DNA of 64,000 bases from Candidatus Intricatilinea gracilis (lineage in GTDB: Bacteria; Pseudomonadota; Gammaproteobacteria; Burkholderiales; Burkholderiaceae_C), in assembly GCA_016702605.1 (NCBI GenBank), contig JADJDQ010000004.1, forward strand, positions 62,001 to 126,000, written 5' to 3'. The notes under the pieces are model-generated. The model saw only the letters and a list, made by a program, of their open reading frames with translations, did no database searches and had not been told where the DNA came from. The translations under genes and the position numbers were made by a program. How positions within the stretch are numbered: the first letter of the stretch is position 1; the number at the start of each line of letters is the position of its first letter. Positions 1 through 8,446 of the stretch are shown in pieces.

Positions 1-1019
1 AGCAGCCCGCCGGTCTGTTTGACGGCATGGGCCACACGGTCGATACCGACATCGAGCATCCAGCTGCCGTGGGCGCCGTCGCGGAAGGTGGGCGCGTAAA
101 CAAACACCGGGCGCTTGCGGGCTTGCACTTCCTGCATGCGTCGATAGGTGGCGACGTCGGCGTTCACCAGATCGTCGGCGGTGGGCGTGCGGTGCAGTAC
201 GTCGTTGCGCGGATAACCGGCGTCGCTGTACCGGTCGAAACCGAACCAGCGCCGCCAGTCCGATTCGACTTCGGGCGAGCTGCCCACGAACGAGGCGAAA
301 TGGCCGCTGGTCCTGAGCACACGCGCAGTGTGGGCCGAGAAGCGGTCCAGCCCAGGCAGATTGCGGTAGCCGACCTCCTTGATCGACACGCCGTGCCAGA
401 GCTGTACGTGGCGCGCGCCCGCCAGCAGCGCGGCGGCGTAGGGGTTGGGGCACAGCAGGTGGTCGCTGGTCACCAGGACGGCGGCGGACAACGCACAGGT
501 CACGTCGTCGCTGCTCCACTGCGTGTATGCGTGCGGCAGGCACTGGCCGCCTAGCTGCGTGACGGTTCGTTCCACCTCGCCGTTGAACGGCAGGTACCAG
601 ACCTCGATGCCCTGCGCACGGGCCACCTCGCGAAACGCGAGGTAGGTGTACTTGACGTTGTCGCCGAAGAAGCGCCCTCCCATGAAGATCACGCTGCGTG
701 TCTTGGGATGCGATCGCGACACCTCGGTCAGGTCGCGGCAGCAGCGATCCAGATTGAACTGCTGCTCGATGGCTAGCACGCGAACCTGAAGAGCTGTGAG
801 GGTTGCCTCGATCGACCGGATCGTGTCAGGTTGCGCCGGCGCGGCGTGCCTGGCGAGTTCCTCGCGCGTTTCGAGCAATGCGGTGACGATGTCGTCGACG
901 GCATGGCTCATCTGGCTGTCGAAGGTTTCCAGGTGTGCCAAGCGCGCTTCGATGCTGGCCGTCGGCGCGGTGTCCTGCAACGGCACGCTGCTTTCCTGAT
1001 TCATGGTCGAAGCTTGCAT
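1..1019 (-). CDS. CDP-glycerol glycerophosphotransferase-like protein (C-terminus cut by window edge)
   Basis: About 339 codons are visible and the gene runs off the left edge. Residues ~1-100 look like a leader or coiled coil. The rest resembles the TagB/TagF (Glyphos_transf) family: a nucleotide-binding-type fold with the motif QLWHGVSIKEVGY in the middle and YAPTFRDGAHGSW near the visible end. Family members transfer glycerol-phosphate or related polyol-phosphate groups from CDP donors. I prefer the ATG at 1019 (MQASTMNQ) because AGGAAAG lies about 8 nt upstream; the in-frame ATG at 1004 has no such site. It lies downstream of two other minus-strand genes next to the flagellins, so a role in flagellin or surface glycan decoration is inferred. 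The substrate is unknown. Confidence 0.75.
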   Translation of the reverse strand, partial: MQASTMNQESSVPLQDTAPTASIEARLAHLETFDSQMSHAVDDIVTALLETREELARHAAPAQPDTIRSIEATLTALQVRVLAIEQQFNLDRCCRDLTEVSRSHPKTRSVIFMGGRFFGDNVKYTYLAFREVARAQGIEVWYLPFNGEVERTVTQLGGQCLPHAYTQWSSDDVTCALSAAVLVTSDHLLCPNPYAAALLAGARHVQLWHGVSIKEVGYRNLPGLDRFSAHTARVLRTSGHFASFVGSSPEVESDWRRWFGFDRYSDAGYPRNDVLHRTPTADDLVNADVATYRRMQEVQARKRPVFVYAPTFRDGAHGSWMLDVGIDRVAHAVKQTGGL

Positions 1020-1102
1020 CGGCTGGCTTTCCTGAAGGGTTGGGCCCAGTCTAGGAAAGCATCAACTGGCCTGACCTTCGAAATACCGAGGTGTATGGCG
1101 CG

Positions 1103-3463
1103 TTATTGATTGGCGGCGCTGATGGTGCCGCAGGCCAGCGAGGGCGCCGTGTAAAGGCACCCGTCGATCAGCACGATTTCGACCTTGGCGCTGCGTGCGC
1201 CGTCCAGGTCGCGCCAGAAGCCGGCCACCTGCGTGTGCGGCACCCGGGTCAGGCCCGGCGCGGCATCGACCGATGTCGGCCCGATCGCGCGCAACTTCGC
1301 CAGCCGTTGCGATGCCTGCTGCACGAAGACCGGCACATCGCGTAGCGGGATGCGGTTGATCAGGCCGGCATGGTTCCGGTCGGCGAACTTCTCGACGATG
1401 AAACGGCCGTTGGCCAGTGTGGACAGACGGCCGATCAGGCTGGCCAGCGCCAGCCGATCGGCCGTGAAGCTGCCGACGGCGATGTAGACGGGCGCGGCGG
1501 CCCAGGCCGCGTCCGGCCAGGCAGCGGGCCGGGCGTGGCGCTCGGCGGCCAGCAGGCGCTGGCGCTCGTTGGGGCGAAACAGCGCCCACAGGTCCAGGTC
1601 GATCTGCGGATTGAACAACACGGCGCGGTAGCCGAACTGCAGCGCCAGCTTGAGTGCGCCGTGCCCACCCATGCTGCCGTAGTAGCAGGTGACCTGTTCA
1701 GGCGCAAAGGCCGGTGCCACCCGCTGGCGGACCAACTCGACCAGGTGGTCGAAGCTGGTGTCGCTGTACCAGTCGAACTCAGGGTTGTTGACGAACAGCA
1801 GGTGGTGGCCGGGCAAGCCTTGCTGCAGCAGCCGCACCTGGGCGTAGGTGTGCCGGCTGTCAAGGCACGAGGGCACGATCAGCAGTTCGCCATTGCCTTT
1901 GCCACTGTCGTCGCCGGTGGCTGGCGCGACCCACAGGTGTTCTCGGCCCGGGCCCTGGGCATGCCGGGCACGGCCGAACTGCTGCGCGGCGCGAGCGAGC
2001 CGGCGGCGCGCTTCCGCCTGGTGCCCGGGGTCGTCGATCAATTCGGTCCAGACGGCCTTGGCCTGCGCCAGGTCGGTTCGGCGTGCGCCGGTGCCGGGCT
2101 CGAGTCGGCCTTCCTGGCAGGCCCGGGCGACCATGGCGCTGGCCAGGCTGCGCAGGACGGCATTGGCCGAGCTGTCGTGTCGCAGCGCCTGCCACTGGCG
2201 GATTTCTTCGCTGTCGGGCGCGCCGATCGAGCCGGCTTCGAGCAACCCGCTCAGAAGCTGCACCGGACCGGATGCGCCGCTGTCGTCGCAGGCTCTCAGC
2301 AGGCCGGCCAGCCAACTGCGAGCGGCGGCGTCGCCGGCCGCGGCACGTGCACGTGCCAGTGCGCGTGCTGCCGCGGGTGCGTCGGCGCGGTCCATCGCCT
2401 GCAGGGCCAGGGCACGGCAAAGTGCGGCAACGGCCTGCGGCGCCAGGACGGCGCTGTCGATCAGGCCCAGCGCGGCATCTTCCGGCAAGGCGCCTTGTTC
2501 GGCCAGGGCGTAACAGCCGTCCAGCGCACGCAGCGCACGCCAGGCCGGTCCCGCGGGCATGTCGATCACCGGCAGCGGCTGGATCCAGCAGGCCGGATCC
2601 AGCGGAGTCATCGAATCGCTCGGTTCCGCTTGCAGCGCCGCAAACAGCCGGTTCAGGCGTGTGATCGGCTCGGGGCGTTGCAAGGTGGCAGCGAGAGCGG
2701 CAAGCCAGGCCGGGTTGCGCAGATCGCGTGGCCGCAGCCAGGCGGCTTGCAGGTGCTCGGCCAGCGCCAGGGGGTAGGCGCCTTCGAGCCAGCGGCGCAG
2801 CGCGGTGGGCGCCACGCTCGTGCCGCCGCCGGCAACACAGGTCAGCAGGGCCTGGGTGGCGACGGTTTCGGCACCGGCGCGCACGGCCAGGTCGAAGATC
2901 GCGGCCAGGGCAAGCTGGGGTGCCGCGGCACCGTCTTGCTGCGCTTGGGAGATGGCACCGATCAGGCGGTCGGCCTCGGCCGGGTCGATCTGCTGCGGGC
3001 ACAGGGCGATGCGCGCACGCACGGCGAGCCAGCGTGCCCGCGGATCCGCAACTGCACCGGCCTGGGCCCGTGCATCGAGCAGCGCCAGCACGTAGTCCGG
3101 CGCCAGCGGTGCGCCCGCCTGGGCTTCGAGGTGGGCAGTCGCCAGGTGTTGCCAGGTCGCATCCGCCGTCCAGGGGGTGCGCATCCACTCGCACCAGCGG
3201 GTGTAGCGCCCGTCCATCATGGCTGCGGTGGCAGTTTGTGTGTCGGCATCGACTATCCGCCAGAGCTGCCAGAGCCGCTGGTGCAGGGCCAGGCGTTCGG
3301 CGCCCGAGAAGCTGGCTTCCACCAGCGGCAGTAGTTGCCTCAATTGCGCGGGCGGGTCGAGTTGCCGGCCCAGGCCGACCAGCCACACGACCAACGATTC
3401 ATGGTGCGGATAGTCGCGTGGTCGTGCCGGCGCCGGGGTGCGGTCGGCCAGGTCGATCACCAC
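1103..3463 (-). CDS. Large Ala-rich protein with a C-terminal alpha/beta-hydrolase-like segment
   Basis: 786 aa, not recognised as a named family. Residues ~1-530 are helical, Ala/Leu/Arg-rich and repeat-like, possibly a solenoid. From about residue 555 the character changes: a beta-strand (ELLIVPS) leads to GSMGGHGALKLAL, with Ser597 in a nucleophile-elbow-like G-S-M-G-G, and later NHAGLINRIPL could carry a catalytic His. This suggests an esterase, deacetylase or acyltransferase fold, but the function is inferred only from motif shape. The start is GTG at 3463 and overlaps the stop of the upstream glycosyltransferase gene (GTGGTGA), so the two are probably translationally coupled. Position beside an O-GlcNAc-transferase-like gene and flagellins suggests work on flagellin glycans. 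Confidence 0.65.
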   Translation of the reverse strand: MVIDLADRTPAPARPRDYPHHESLVVWLVGLGRQLDPPAQLRQLLPLVEASFSGAERLALHQRLWQLWRIVDADTQTATAAMMDGRYTRWCEWMRTPWTADATWQHLATAHLEAQAGAPLAPDYVLALLDARAQAGAVADPRARWLAVRARIALCPQQIDPAEADRLIGAISQAQQDGAAAPQLALAAIFDLAVRAGAETVATQALLTCVAGGGTSVAPTALRRWLEGAYPLALAEHLQAAWLRPRDLRNPAWLAALAATLQRPEPITRLNRLFAALQAEPSDSMTPLDPACWIQPLPVIDMPAGPAWRALRALDGCYALAEQGALPEDAALGLIDSAVLAPQAVAALCRALALQAMDRADAPAAARALARARAAAGDAAARSWLAGLLRACDDSGASGPVQLLSGLLEAGSIGAPDSEEIRQWQALRHDSSANAVLRSLASAMVARACQEGRLEPGTGARRTDLAQAKAVWTELIDDPGHQAEARRRLARAAQQFGRARHAQGPGREHLWVAPATGDDSGKGNGELLIVPSCLDSRHTYAQVRLLQQGLPGHHLLFVNNPEFDWYSDTSFDHLVELVRQRVAPAFAPEQVTCYYGSMGGHGALKLALQFGYRAVLFNPQIDLDLWALFRPNERQRLLAAERHARPAAWPDAAWAAAPVYIAVGSFTADRLALASLIGRLSTLANGRFIVEKFADRNHAGLINRIPLRDVPVFVQQASQRLAKLRAIGPTSVDAAPGLTRVPHTQVAGFWRDLDGARSAKVEIVLIDGCLYTAPSLACGTISAANQ

Positions 3464-5601
3464 GGTCCGGCTTCGAGCGCCAGCGCGGGCGGGGCGCAGG
3501 ACGCAGAGGCGTGCGCAGTGGCAGCACGTGTCGAAGCCTGTGTGGTGGGCGAGTTGGGCTCGTCTACGAGCTGCGACGTCAACGGCTGAGCCACCACCGC
3601 CGGCAGGGGTGCCGGCGCCAGGCCGGCGTCTTGGCGCGCGACCATTCGGTCGATCAGCGCTTGCAGATCGGCCGCGAACCGCACACCGTCAAACAGCGGT
3701 GAGCTGAGGCTGCCCTCGGCGATGCGCCCGCGCAGCTCGGCGAGTGCACCTTCGGTTTGGCACAGGGTGATGGCCTTGGCCACATAGCTGTCGATGTCTT
3801 CGAAGACCAGTTCGTCCAGACCCAGGGTGTGCAGCAGGCTGGCCGCGACCCGAGCGGCGAAGGTGCGCCCGACGATGGTGATCAGCGGCACGCCCGCCCA
3901 CAGACCGTCGCTCGCCGTGGTGTGGCCGCTGCAAGGAAACGTGTCGAGCAGCAGGTCAGCCTGCGGCAGGCGGGCACGGTGACTCTCGATCTCGAGGAAG
4001 GGCGCAAAGATCAGGCGTTCGCTCGTGATGCCTTGCGCGGCTGCGGCGTCGCACAGGCGCTGGCGGGTGGCGTCCTCTGGCACCAGCATCCACAACACTG
4101 CGCGTGGCACAGCCTGCAGGATGCGGCACCAGGCGCCGAACATCTGCGGTGTGATCTTGAACGGCTGGTTGAAGCTGGCCAGCACCAGGGCATCGTCCGG
4201 CAGTCCGCACTGTGCGCGGCTCCACACGGCGGGCCGCGAACGCAGCGAGTCGTTGGGCTGGTAGCAATGTGGCAGCTGGGCGATGGTCTCGGTGAAATCG
4301 CGCTGGTTCTCGAGTGGCGTGACGATGGGGTCGCCGATGACGTAGTCGATGTGGTCGGAGCCGATGGTGCCCGGGAAACCCAGCCAGGCCACCTGCAGCG
4401 GTGCGGGGTGGGCGGCAGTGATGTCCAGGCGCGCACCCTTTGTAAAGCCTTTCAGATCGAACAGGACGCCGATCTTGTCGGCCTCGATCTGTTCGACGAT
4501 GCGCGCGCCCGACCAACTCGCCACCTCGTGCACCACCTTGGCGGTGGCCAGGATGCGCGCACGCAGTGAGGTGCCGTCGTCGGGCCCGGCGCTGTAGAAG
4601 TAGAGCTCGTAGCGGTCCGGGTCGATGTTTTCGAGCGCCTGCACCATCAACATGCTGGTGGCATGGCGATGGAAGTCGGCCGACATCAGGCCCAGCCTGA
4701 TCCGGCCGCCCGGCTTGGGTACTGCGCGGCGTGAGCGTGTCCACCGAGGCGCTCGCGCCGCCGCCGCGCCGGTGGCGTTTTCGGCCACCCAGCGCATGAG
4801 GGCAGGGTCGTCGCACCAGCCGATCAGGCAGAAGGGGCTGAGGTCTTCGACGTGCGAGCGGGGCGGCAGGGCCTGCACGGCGCGCAGGACGTCGTGCAGC
4901 CTGGCCAGGTCGGTGTCGAACGACGCCCAGTCGCACATGGTGGTGCTGTAGTGCACGGCGTACAGCGCGCTGCCCAGGGCGAGTGGGTCGGCGTCGACGG
5001 CCATGCGGTAACACAGGGCGGCTTCGTCCTCGCGCCTGAGGGCGGCCAGGCTATGGCCCAGCAGCAGCGAGGCACGTCGGCCGACACGGGCGCGTTCGGC
5101 GGCGTCCTGCTCGGTGCCGACCAGCGTCAGGGCGAACGCCTGCAAGCCCTCATGGAGCGATTCGGCGTGTTTGCCCAGCCGGTGTAGGGCATAGCAGCGG
5201 TTGGCATGCCAGGATGCACTCATGGCCGCCTCGCCGGCGGCTTGTGCGAAACGATCGAGGGTGTCGATCACGGCGGGAAAGTCCTGCCGGTCCTGCTGCA
5301 CGGCGAACAGGAAATCGCTGTAGGTGCGTTCGGCCGGCTCGAGTTCGGTGGCCTTCACAGCCGCCGCGACGCAGGCGCGGAGGTCATGCAGCGCTAGCTC
5401 GACATGCGCCAGGTTGAACCAGTACAACGCGTCGTTCGGAGCGTTCTTGACCGCACGCAAGTAGGCCTTGCGCGCCTCGCCTGGTCGCCCGGTGGCGCGC
5501 AGGCGCACACCCTCCTTCCAGGCCAGTTCAGCATCGCGGCGCCGGGCCTGGAGGCCCGCGCCCGCATGGCGGGCTGAATGTTTGTGTGCGGCGTTGGTCA
5601 T
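3457..5601 (-). CDS. TPR plus O-GlcNAc-transferase-like (GT41, SPINDLY-type) glycosyltransferase
   Basis: 714 aa from the ATG at 5601 (MTNAAHKHSA). The N-terminus (~25-200) contains TPR-like helices (GRPGEARKAYLRAVKNAP). The C-terminal half (~270-690) is a classical Glyco_transf_41 catalytic region: LGLMSADFHRHATSML, DLKGFTKGARLDI, QVAWLGFPGTIGSDHIDY, LASFNQPFKITPQMF, and LLDTFPCSGHTTASDGLW near the donor site. Such enzymes add N-acetylglucosamine-type sugars to Ser/Thr of proteins; bacterial members often sit beside flagellin genes and glycosylate flagellin. The open frame continues upstream to 6042, but that extension is low-complexity, lacks family similarity and covers the flagellin promoter, so I discard it. 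It is divergent from fliC1 and first in a three-gene minus-strand cluster. Confidence 0.88.
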   Translation of the reverse strand: MTNAAHKHSARHAGAGLQARRRDAELAWKEGVRLRATGRPGEARKAYLRAVKNAPNDALYWFNLAHVELALHDLRACVAAAVKATELEPAERTYSDFLFAVQQDRQDFPAVIDTLDRFAQAAGEAAMSASWHANRCYALHRLGKHAESLHEGLQAFALTLVGTEQDAAERARVGRRASLLLGHSLAALRREDEAALCYRMAVDADPLALGSALYAVHYSTTMCDWASFDTDLARLHDVLRAVQALPPRSHVEDLSPFCLIGWCDDPALMRWVAENATGAAAARAPRWTRSRRAVPKPGGRIRLGLMSADFHRHATSMLMVQALENIDPDRYELYFYSAGPDDGTSLRARILATAKVVHEVASWSGARIVEQIEADKIGVLFDLKGFTKGARLDITAAHPAPLQVAWLGFPGTIGSDHIDYVIGDPIVTPLENQRDFTETIAQLPHCYQPNDSLRSRPAVWSRAQCGLPDDALVLASFNQPFKITPQMFGAWCRILQAVPRAVLWMLVPEDATRQRLCDAAAAQGITSERLIFAPFLEIESHRARLPQADLLLDTFPCSGHTTASDGLWAGVPLITIVGRTFAARVAASLLHTLGLDELVFEDIDSYVAKAITLCQTEGALAELRGRIAEGSLSSPLFDGVRFAADLQALIDRMVARQDAGLAPAPLPAVVAQPLTSQLVDEPNSPTTQASTRAATAHASASCAPPALALEAGPW

Positions 5602-6086
5602 GGCGGCGAGTGGATGGAGGTGGCCGCTCGAATGTAGAGAGCGACACGGCGGCTCGATTGCTCGAAATGAGCCGAACGGGTATTGCAGTTCGCCCGCTGC
5701 GCCGGGGGCTGCCGACGGGTAGGCGATGGACAGGGTGACAGACGGGTGATCGCTGCGTGATGGCGGCGCGCCCGGCCGACCGCCAGGTGCCGGCTCGGCC
5801 ATTCGTTTGGAACTGGCCGGTTTCCACGCCGTTTTTCGGGGCCCCGGTGAGGCACTCGCGGGCTTAAGTTCGCATTGCCGGTCACCGATAAGCAAACCAA
5901 CGGGTCGCAAACAACGATTCGTGGTCCGGATAGCCGGCTGGTGTGGACGAGGACAGATGTTCAAGTGCTGCACCGAGGCTGACGAGCGCCGGGCAATACG
6001 CCCGACCCGAAAGGGCCGGGGAAGCGGGATTTCGGCGCTCAAGGCCGGTTCACCAACTGTTCACAGCCACTCTCTGGAGTTCGAAA
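5602..6086. other. Intergenic region between the glycosyltransferase gene and fliC1
   Basis: About 485 bp between divergent genes. It holds the sigma-28-like promoter listed separately. The minus-strand open frame crossing it looks like non-coding GC-rich read-through. No other gene was recognised. The distance from the promoter to the fliC1 ATG leaves a long (~185 nt) 5' leader. Confidence 0.6.
5864..5891 (+). promoter_or_regulatory. Sigma-28 (FliA)-like promoter of fliC1
   Basis: TTAAGTTC (5864-5871), a 12-nt spacer and ACCGATAA (5884-5891) match the FliA consensus TAAAGTTT-N11-GCCGATAA at 6/8 and 7/8 positions, with a spacer one base long. It lies about 195 bp upstream of the flagellin ATG and points toward it. 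Flagellins are classical FliA targets. Confidence 0.6.
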
Positions 6087-7016
6087 ATGTCCTCGATCAA
6101 CACCAACATCATTTCCACGAACGCTCAGCGCAACCAAGCCGCTTCGCAATCGTCACTCGCCACCTCGATGCAGCGTCTGTCGTCCGGTCTGCGCGTCAAC
6201 AGCGCCAAGGACGATGCCGCCGGTCTGGCCATCGCCGAACGCATGACTGCCCAGGTGCGCGGCATGAACGTCGCTTCACGCAACGCCAACGACGCCGTGT
6301 CGCTGACTCAGACGGCCGAAGGCGCGCTGGGCAAGATCAGCGATAGCTTGCAACGCATGCGTGAACTGGCCGTGCAATCGCGCAACGCCACCAACAGCGA
6401 CGGCGACCGCGCCAGCCTGCAGAAGGAATTCGGTCAACTGCAGAAGGAGATCGAGCGCACGATCAGTGGCACGACGTTCAACAACAAGCATTTGCTCAAT
6501 GACGACACCACCCTGACGTTCCAGGTCGGAGCCGGAGTCACTGGCGATGACAAGATTGACCTCGCTGGCGTGAAGTTGGACGGCGCGGCGAGCCAAGCAC
6601 TTGCGGTGTCTTCGAATGCAAATTCAGCGACCGCCGACGTGGTGCTGGGCACAGTCATGGCGGGCTACGCCACAAGTTCCGAAGGCATTGCGATCGGCGG
6701 GATCGGACAGGACGGCAGCACCGCAGCTACTACCGATGACATTGACACTGCAATCAAGGTGATTGATAACGCGCTGGACCGCATCAACGAGAAGCGTGCC
6801 GACTTTGGAGCGGCGCAGAACCGTTTCGATGCCGTCATCTCGAACCTGCAGGTCAACATCGAGAACACGTCGGCTGCCAAGGGCCGGATCATGGACGCGG
6901 ACTTCGCGCAGGAAACTGCCAACCTGAGTCGATCCCAGATCCTGCAGCAGGCGGGCAACGCGATGATCTCGCAGGCCAACCAGCTGCCGCAGCAGGTGCT
7001 GACACTGCTGCGCTGA
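6087..7016 (+). CDS. fliC: Flagellin 1
   Basis: 309 aa, the filament subunit exported through the flagellar type III apparatus. The N-terminal D0/D1 region begins MSSINTNIISTNAQRNQAA and contains LSSGLRVNSAKDDAAGLAI; the C-terminal D1/D0 region ends with LSRSQILQQAGNAMISQANQ. Both are hallmark flagellin segments. The central variable region (~170-235) is short, so there is little D2/D3 outer domain. The ATG at 6087 is preceded by TGGAGT at 6-nt spacing; upstream in-frame codons do not look like flagellin. No signal peptide, as expected. It is one of two tandem flagellins and nearly identical to the second at both ends. The Ser/Thr-rich centre is the probable target of the neighbouring glycosyltransferase. 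Confidence 0.97.
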   Translation: MSSINTNIISTNAQRNQAASQSSLATSMQRLSSGLRVNSAKDDAAGLAIAERMTAQVRGMNVASRNANDAVSLTQTAEGALGKISDSLQRMRELAVQSRNATNSDGDRASLQKEFGQLQKEIERTISGTTFNNKHLLNDDTTLTFQVGAGVTGDDKIDLAGVKLDGAASQALAVSSNANSATADVVLGTVMAGYATSSEGIAIGGIGQDGSTAATTDDIDTAIKVIDNALDRINEKRADFGAAQNRFDAVISNLQVNIENTSAAKGRIMDADFAQETANLSRSQILQQAGNAMISQANQLPQQVLTLLR

Positions 7017-7343
7017 TGCAGGCCTGATCGATCACCGATCAGCCGCCTGACACCCGAGGGAGTCCGCCCGGCACGACAACCCGCCGGCTTGATCTCGTGG
7101 CAATGCCACCGCGCTTCACAGCCGGTGGCGTTGTGCTTTTCCAGGTTCGGAAATGGCGCCTCATCGCCCTGCGTTTCAAGGGTTTGTCCGATTCAAGTTT
7201 CCCCAGAATCAGTTCCACAGAAGTTCACACGTGCTTCTGCCGCCCCGGGCCCCGCCCGGAAACGACTCCCAGGTCGCTGGGGCCCTTAACGGCAGCGTGC
7301 ATCTGCCGCCCTCACGTGAGATCTTTTCCTGGAGTGATTCATC
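7017..7343 (+). other. Intergenic region between the two flagellin genes
   Basis: 327 bp without a convincing gene. Just after the fliC1 stop is an inverted repeat, CTGATCG-N5-CGATCAG (7024-7042), which may end or attenuate fliC1 transcription but has no T-run. TCAAGTTT at about 7193-7200 resembles a FliA -35 box, but no GCCGATAA-like -10 follows at the right distance, so the promoter of fliC2 is unassigned. Confidence 0.5.
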
Positions 7344-8309
7344 ATGGCTCAGACGATCAACACCAACATGGTGTCCCTGAATGCGCAGCGCAACCAGGCT
7401 GCTTCCCAATCTTCGCTGGCGACCTCGATGCAGCGTCTGTCGTCTGGCCTTCGCGTCAACAGCGCCAAGGATGACGCCGCTGGTTTGGCCATCGCCGAAC
7501 GCATGACTGCCCAGGTGCGCGGCATGAATGTGGCGATGCGCAATGCCAACGACGCCATCTCACTGGCGCAAACAGCCGAAGGGTCGCTGGGCAAGATCAG
7601 CGACAACCTGCAGCGCATGCGCGAGCTAGCGGTGCAATCACGCAATGCAACCAACAGCGACAGCGACCGCGCCAGCTTACAGAAGGAGTTCAAGCAGTTG
7701 CAGGACGAAGTCGGCCGGACCATCAACAGCAGTTCGTTCAATTCAAAGTCGCTGTTGAAGGGCGACACCTCGACTGTCATGACTTTCCAGGTTGGTGCTG
7801 GCACGACATCCGACGACCAGATTTCGATTTCAAGTGTGAATCTGACGGCAGGTGCTGCGACGCTTGTTGGCGCAGTGACTGCTGTCACAAGTGGCGTATT
7901 CACCGGTAAGGCGGACGGCGTCATCCTCGAAACCGCGTTCTCTGCGATGACCAGTACCACCGGAACGGGCATTGCGATCGGGAATTTCGCATCAACCACG
8001 GCCACGACAACCGCCGCGATCGGTACGGCTATCGACAACGCGATTAACGTGATCGACGAAGCACTGGATCGTGTCAATGCTCAGCGCGCTACTTTTGGTG
8101 CTGCACAGAACCGCTTCGACGCCGTCATCTCGAACCTGCAAGTCAGCGTCGAGAACCAGTCGGCCGCGCGTGGCCGCATCATGGACGCCGACTTTGCGCA
8201 GGAAACCGCCAACCTGAGCCGCGCGCAGATCCTGCAGCAGGCCGGCAACGCCATGATCGCGCAGGCCAACCAGATGCCTCAGCAGGTGCTCAAGTTGCTG
8301 CAAGGTTGA
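7344..8309 (+). CDS. fliC: Flagellin 2
   Basis: 321 aa second flagellin (MAQTINTNMVSLNAQRNQAA...QILQQAGNAMIAQANQMPQQ). The terminal D0/D1 domains are almost the same as in flagellin 1; the centre (~175-245) differs and is richer in Thr/Ala/Val. GGAGTG at 7-nt spacing precedes the ATG at 7344. Long identical DNA tracts shared with fliC1, for example around TGGCCATCGCCGAACGCATG, make recombination between copies possible. Two flagellins could build mixed or segmented filaments. Both have the conserved ends needed for FliS binding and polymerisation, so both are presumably functional. Confidence 0.97.
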   Translation: MAQTINTNMVSLNAQRNQAASQSSLATSMQRLSSGLRVNSAKDDAAGLAIAERMTAQVRGMNVAMRNANDAISLAQTAEGSLGKISDNLQRMRELAVQSRNATNSDSDRASLQKEFKQLQDEVGRTINSSSFNSKSLLKGDTSTVMTFQVGAGTTSDDQISISSVNLTAGAATLVGAVTAVTSGVFTGKADGVILETAFSAMTSTTGTGIAIGNFASTTATTTAAIGTAIDNAINVIDEALDRVNAQRATFGAAQNRFDAVISNLQVSVENQSAARGRIMDADFAQETANLSRAQILQQAGNAMIAQANQMPQQVLKLLQG

Positions 8310-8348
8310 GTGTGAGGTGGCCGTGAGCCCGGCGTACGCTCGGTCGGC

Positions 8349-8375
8349 TCAAGTCCGTGCCCGGCGTGTCGATAA
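8349..8375 (+). promoter_or_regulatory. Sigma-28-like promoter of fliD
   Basis: TCAAGTCC (8349-8356), exactly 11 nt, then GTCGATAA (8368-8375) matches the FliA consensus at 5/8 and 7/8 positions with ideal spacing. It lies 71 bp upstream of the fliD ATG. Its last base is the first base of the terminator-like stem that follows. Confidence 0.6.
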
Positions 8376-8417
8376 CAAGTCGTCCGGTGGCCATGTGCTT
8401 CGGACGACTTGTCGTTT
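8375..8417 (+). terminator. Terminator-like hairpin between fliC2 and fliD
   Basis: A perfect 12-bp stem, ACAAGTCGTCCG (8375-8386) and CGGACGACTTGT (8401-8412), with a 14-nt loop, followed by CGTTT. It would end flagellin transcription but also lies in the leader of fliD if the sigma-28-like promoter at 8349-8375 is used. Confidence 0.55.
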
Positions 8418-8446
8418 CCAGTGTTCTTGGATGAGGGGCGCCCATC

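Noticed and set aside
1370..3334. Plus-strand open frame of 654 codons opposite the 786-aa gene
   Set aside because: Gly/Gln/Arg-rich antisense read-through typical of GC-rich DNA; no domain and the opposite strand has better coding character.
5602..6042. N-terminal extension of the GT41 glycosyltransferase
   Set aside because: Low-complexity Ser/Pro/Arg sequence without family similarity, covering the fliC1 promoter region; ATG 5601 gives a normal protein.
7193..7220. Sigma-28 promoter for fliC2 from TCAAGTTT
   Set aside because: The -35-like box is good but no GCCGATAA-like -10 lies 11-12 nt downstream.
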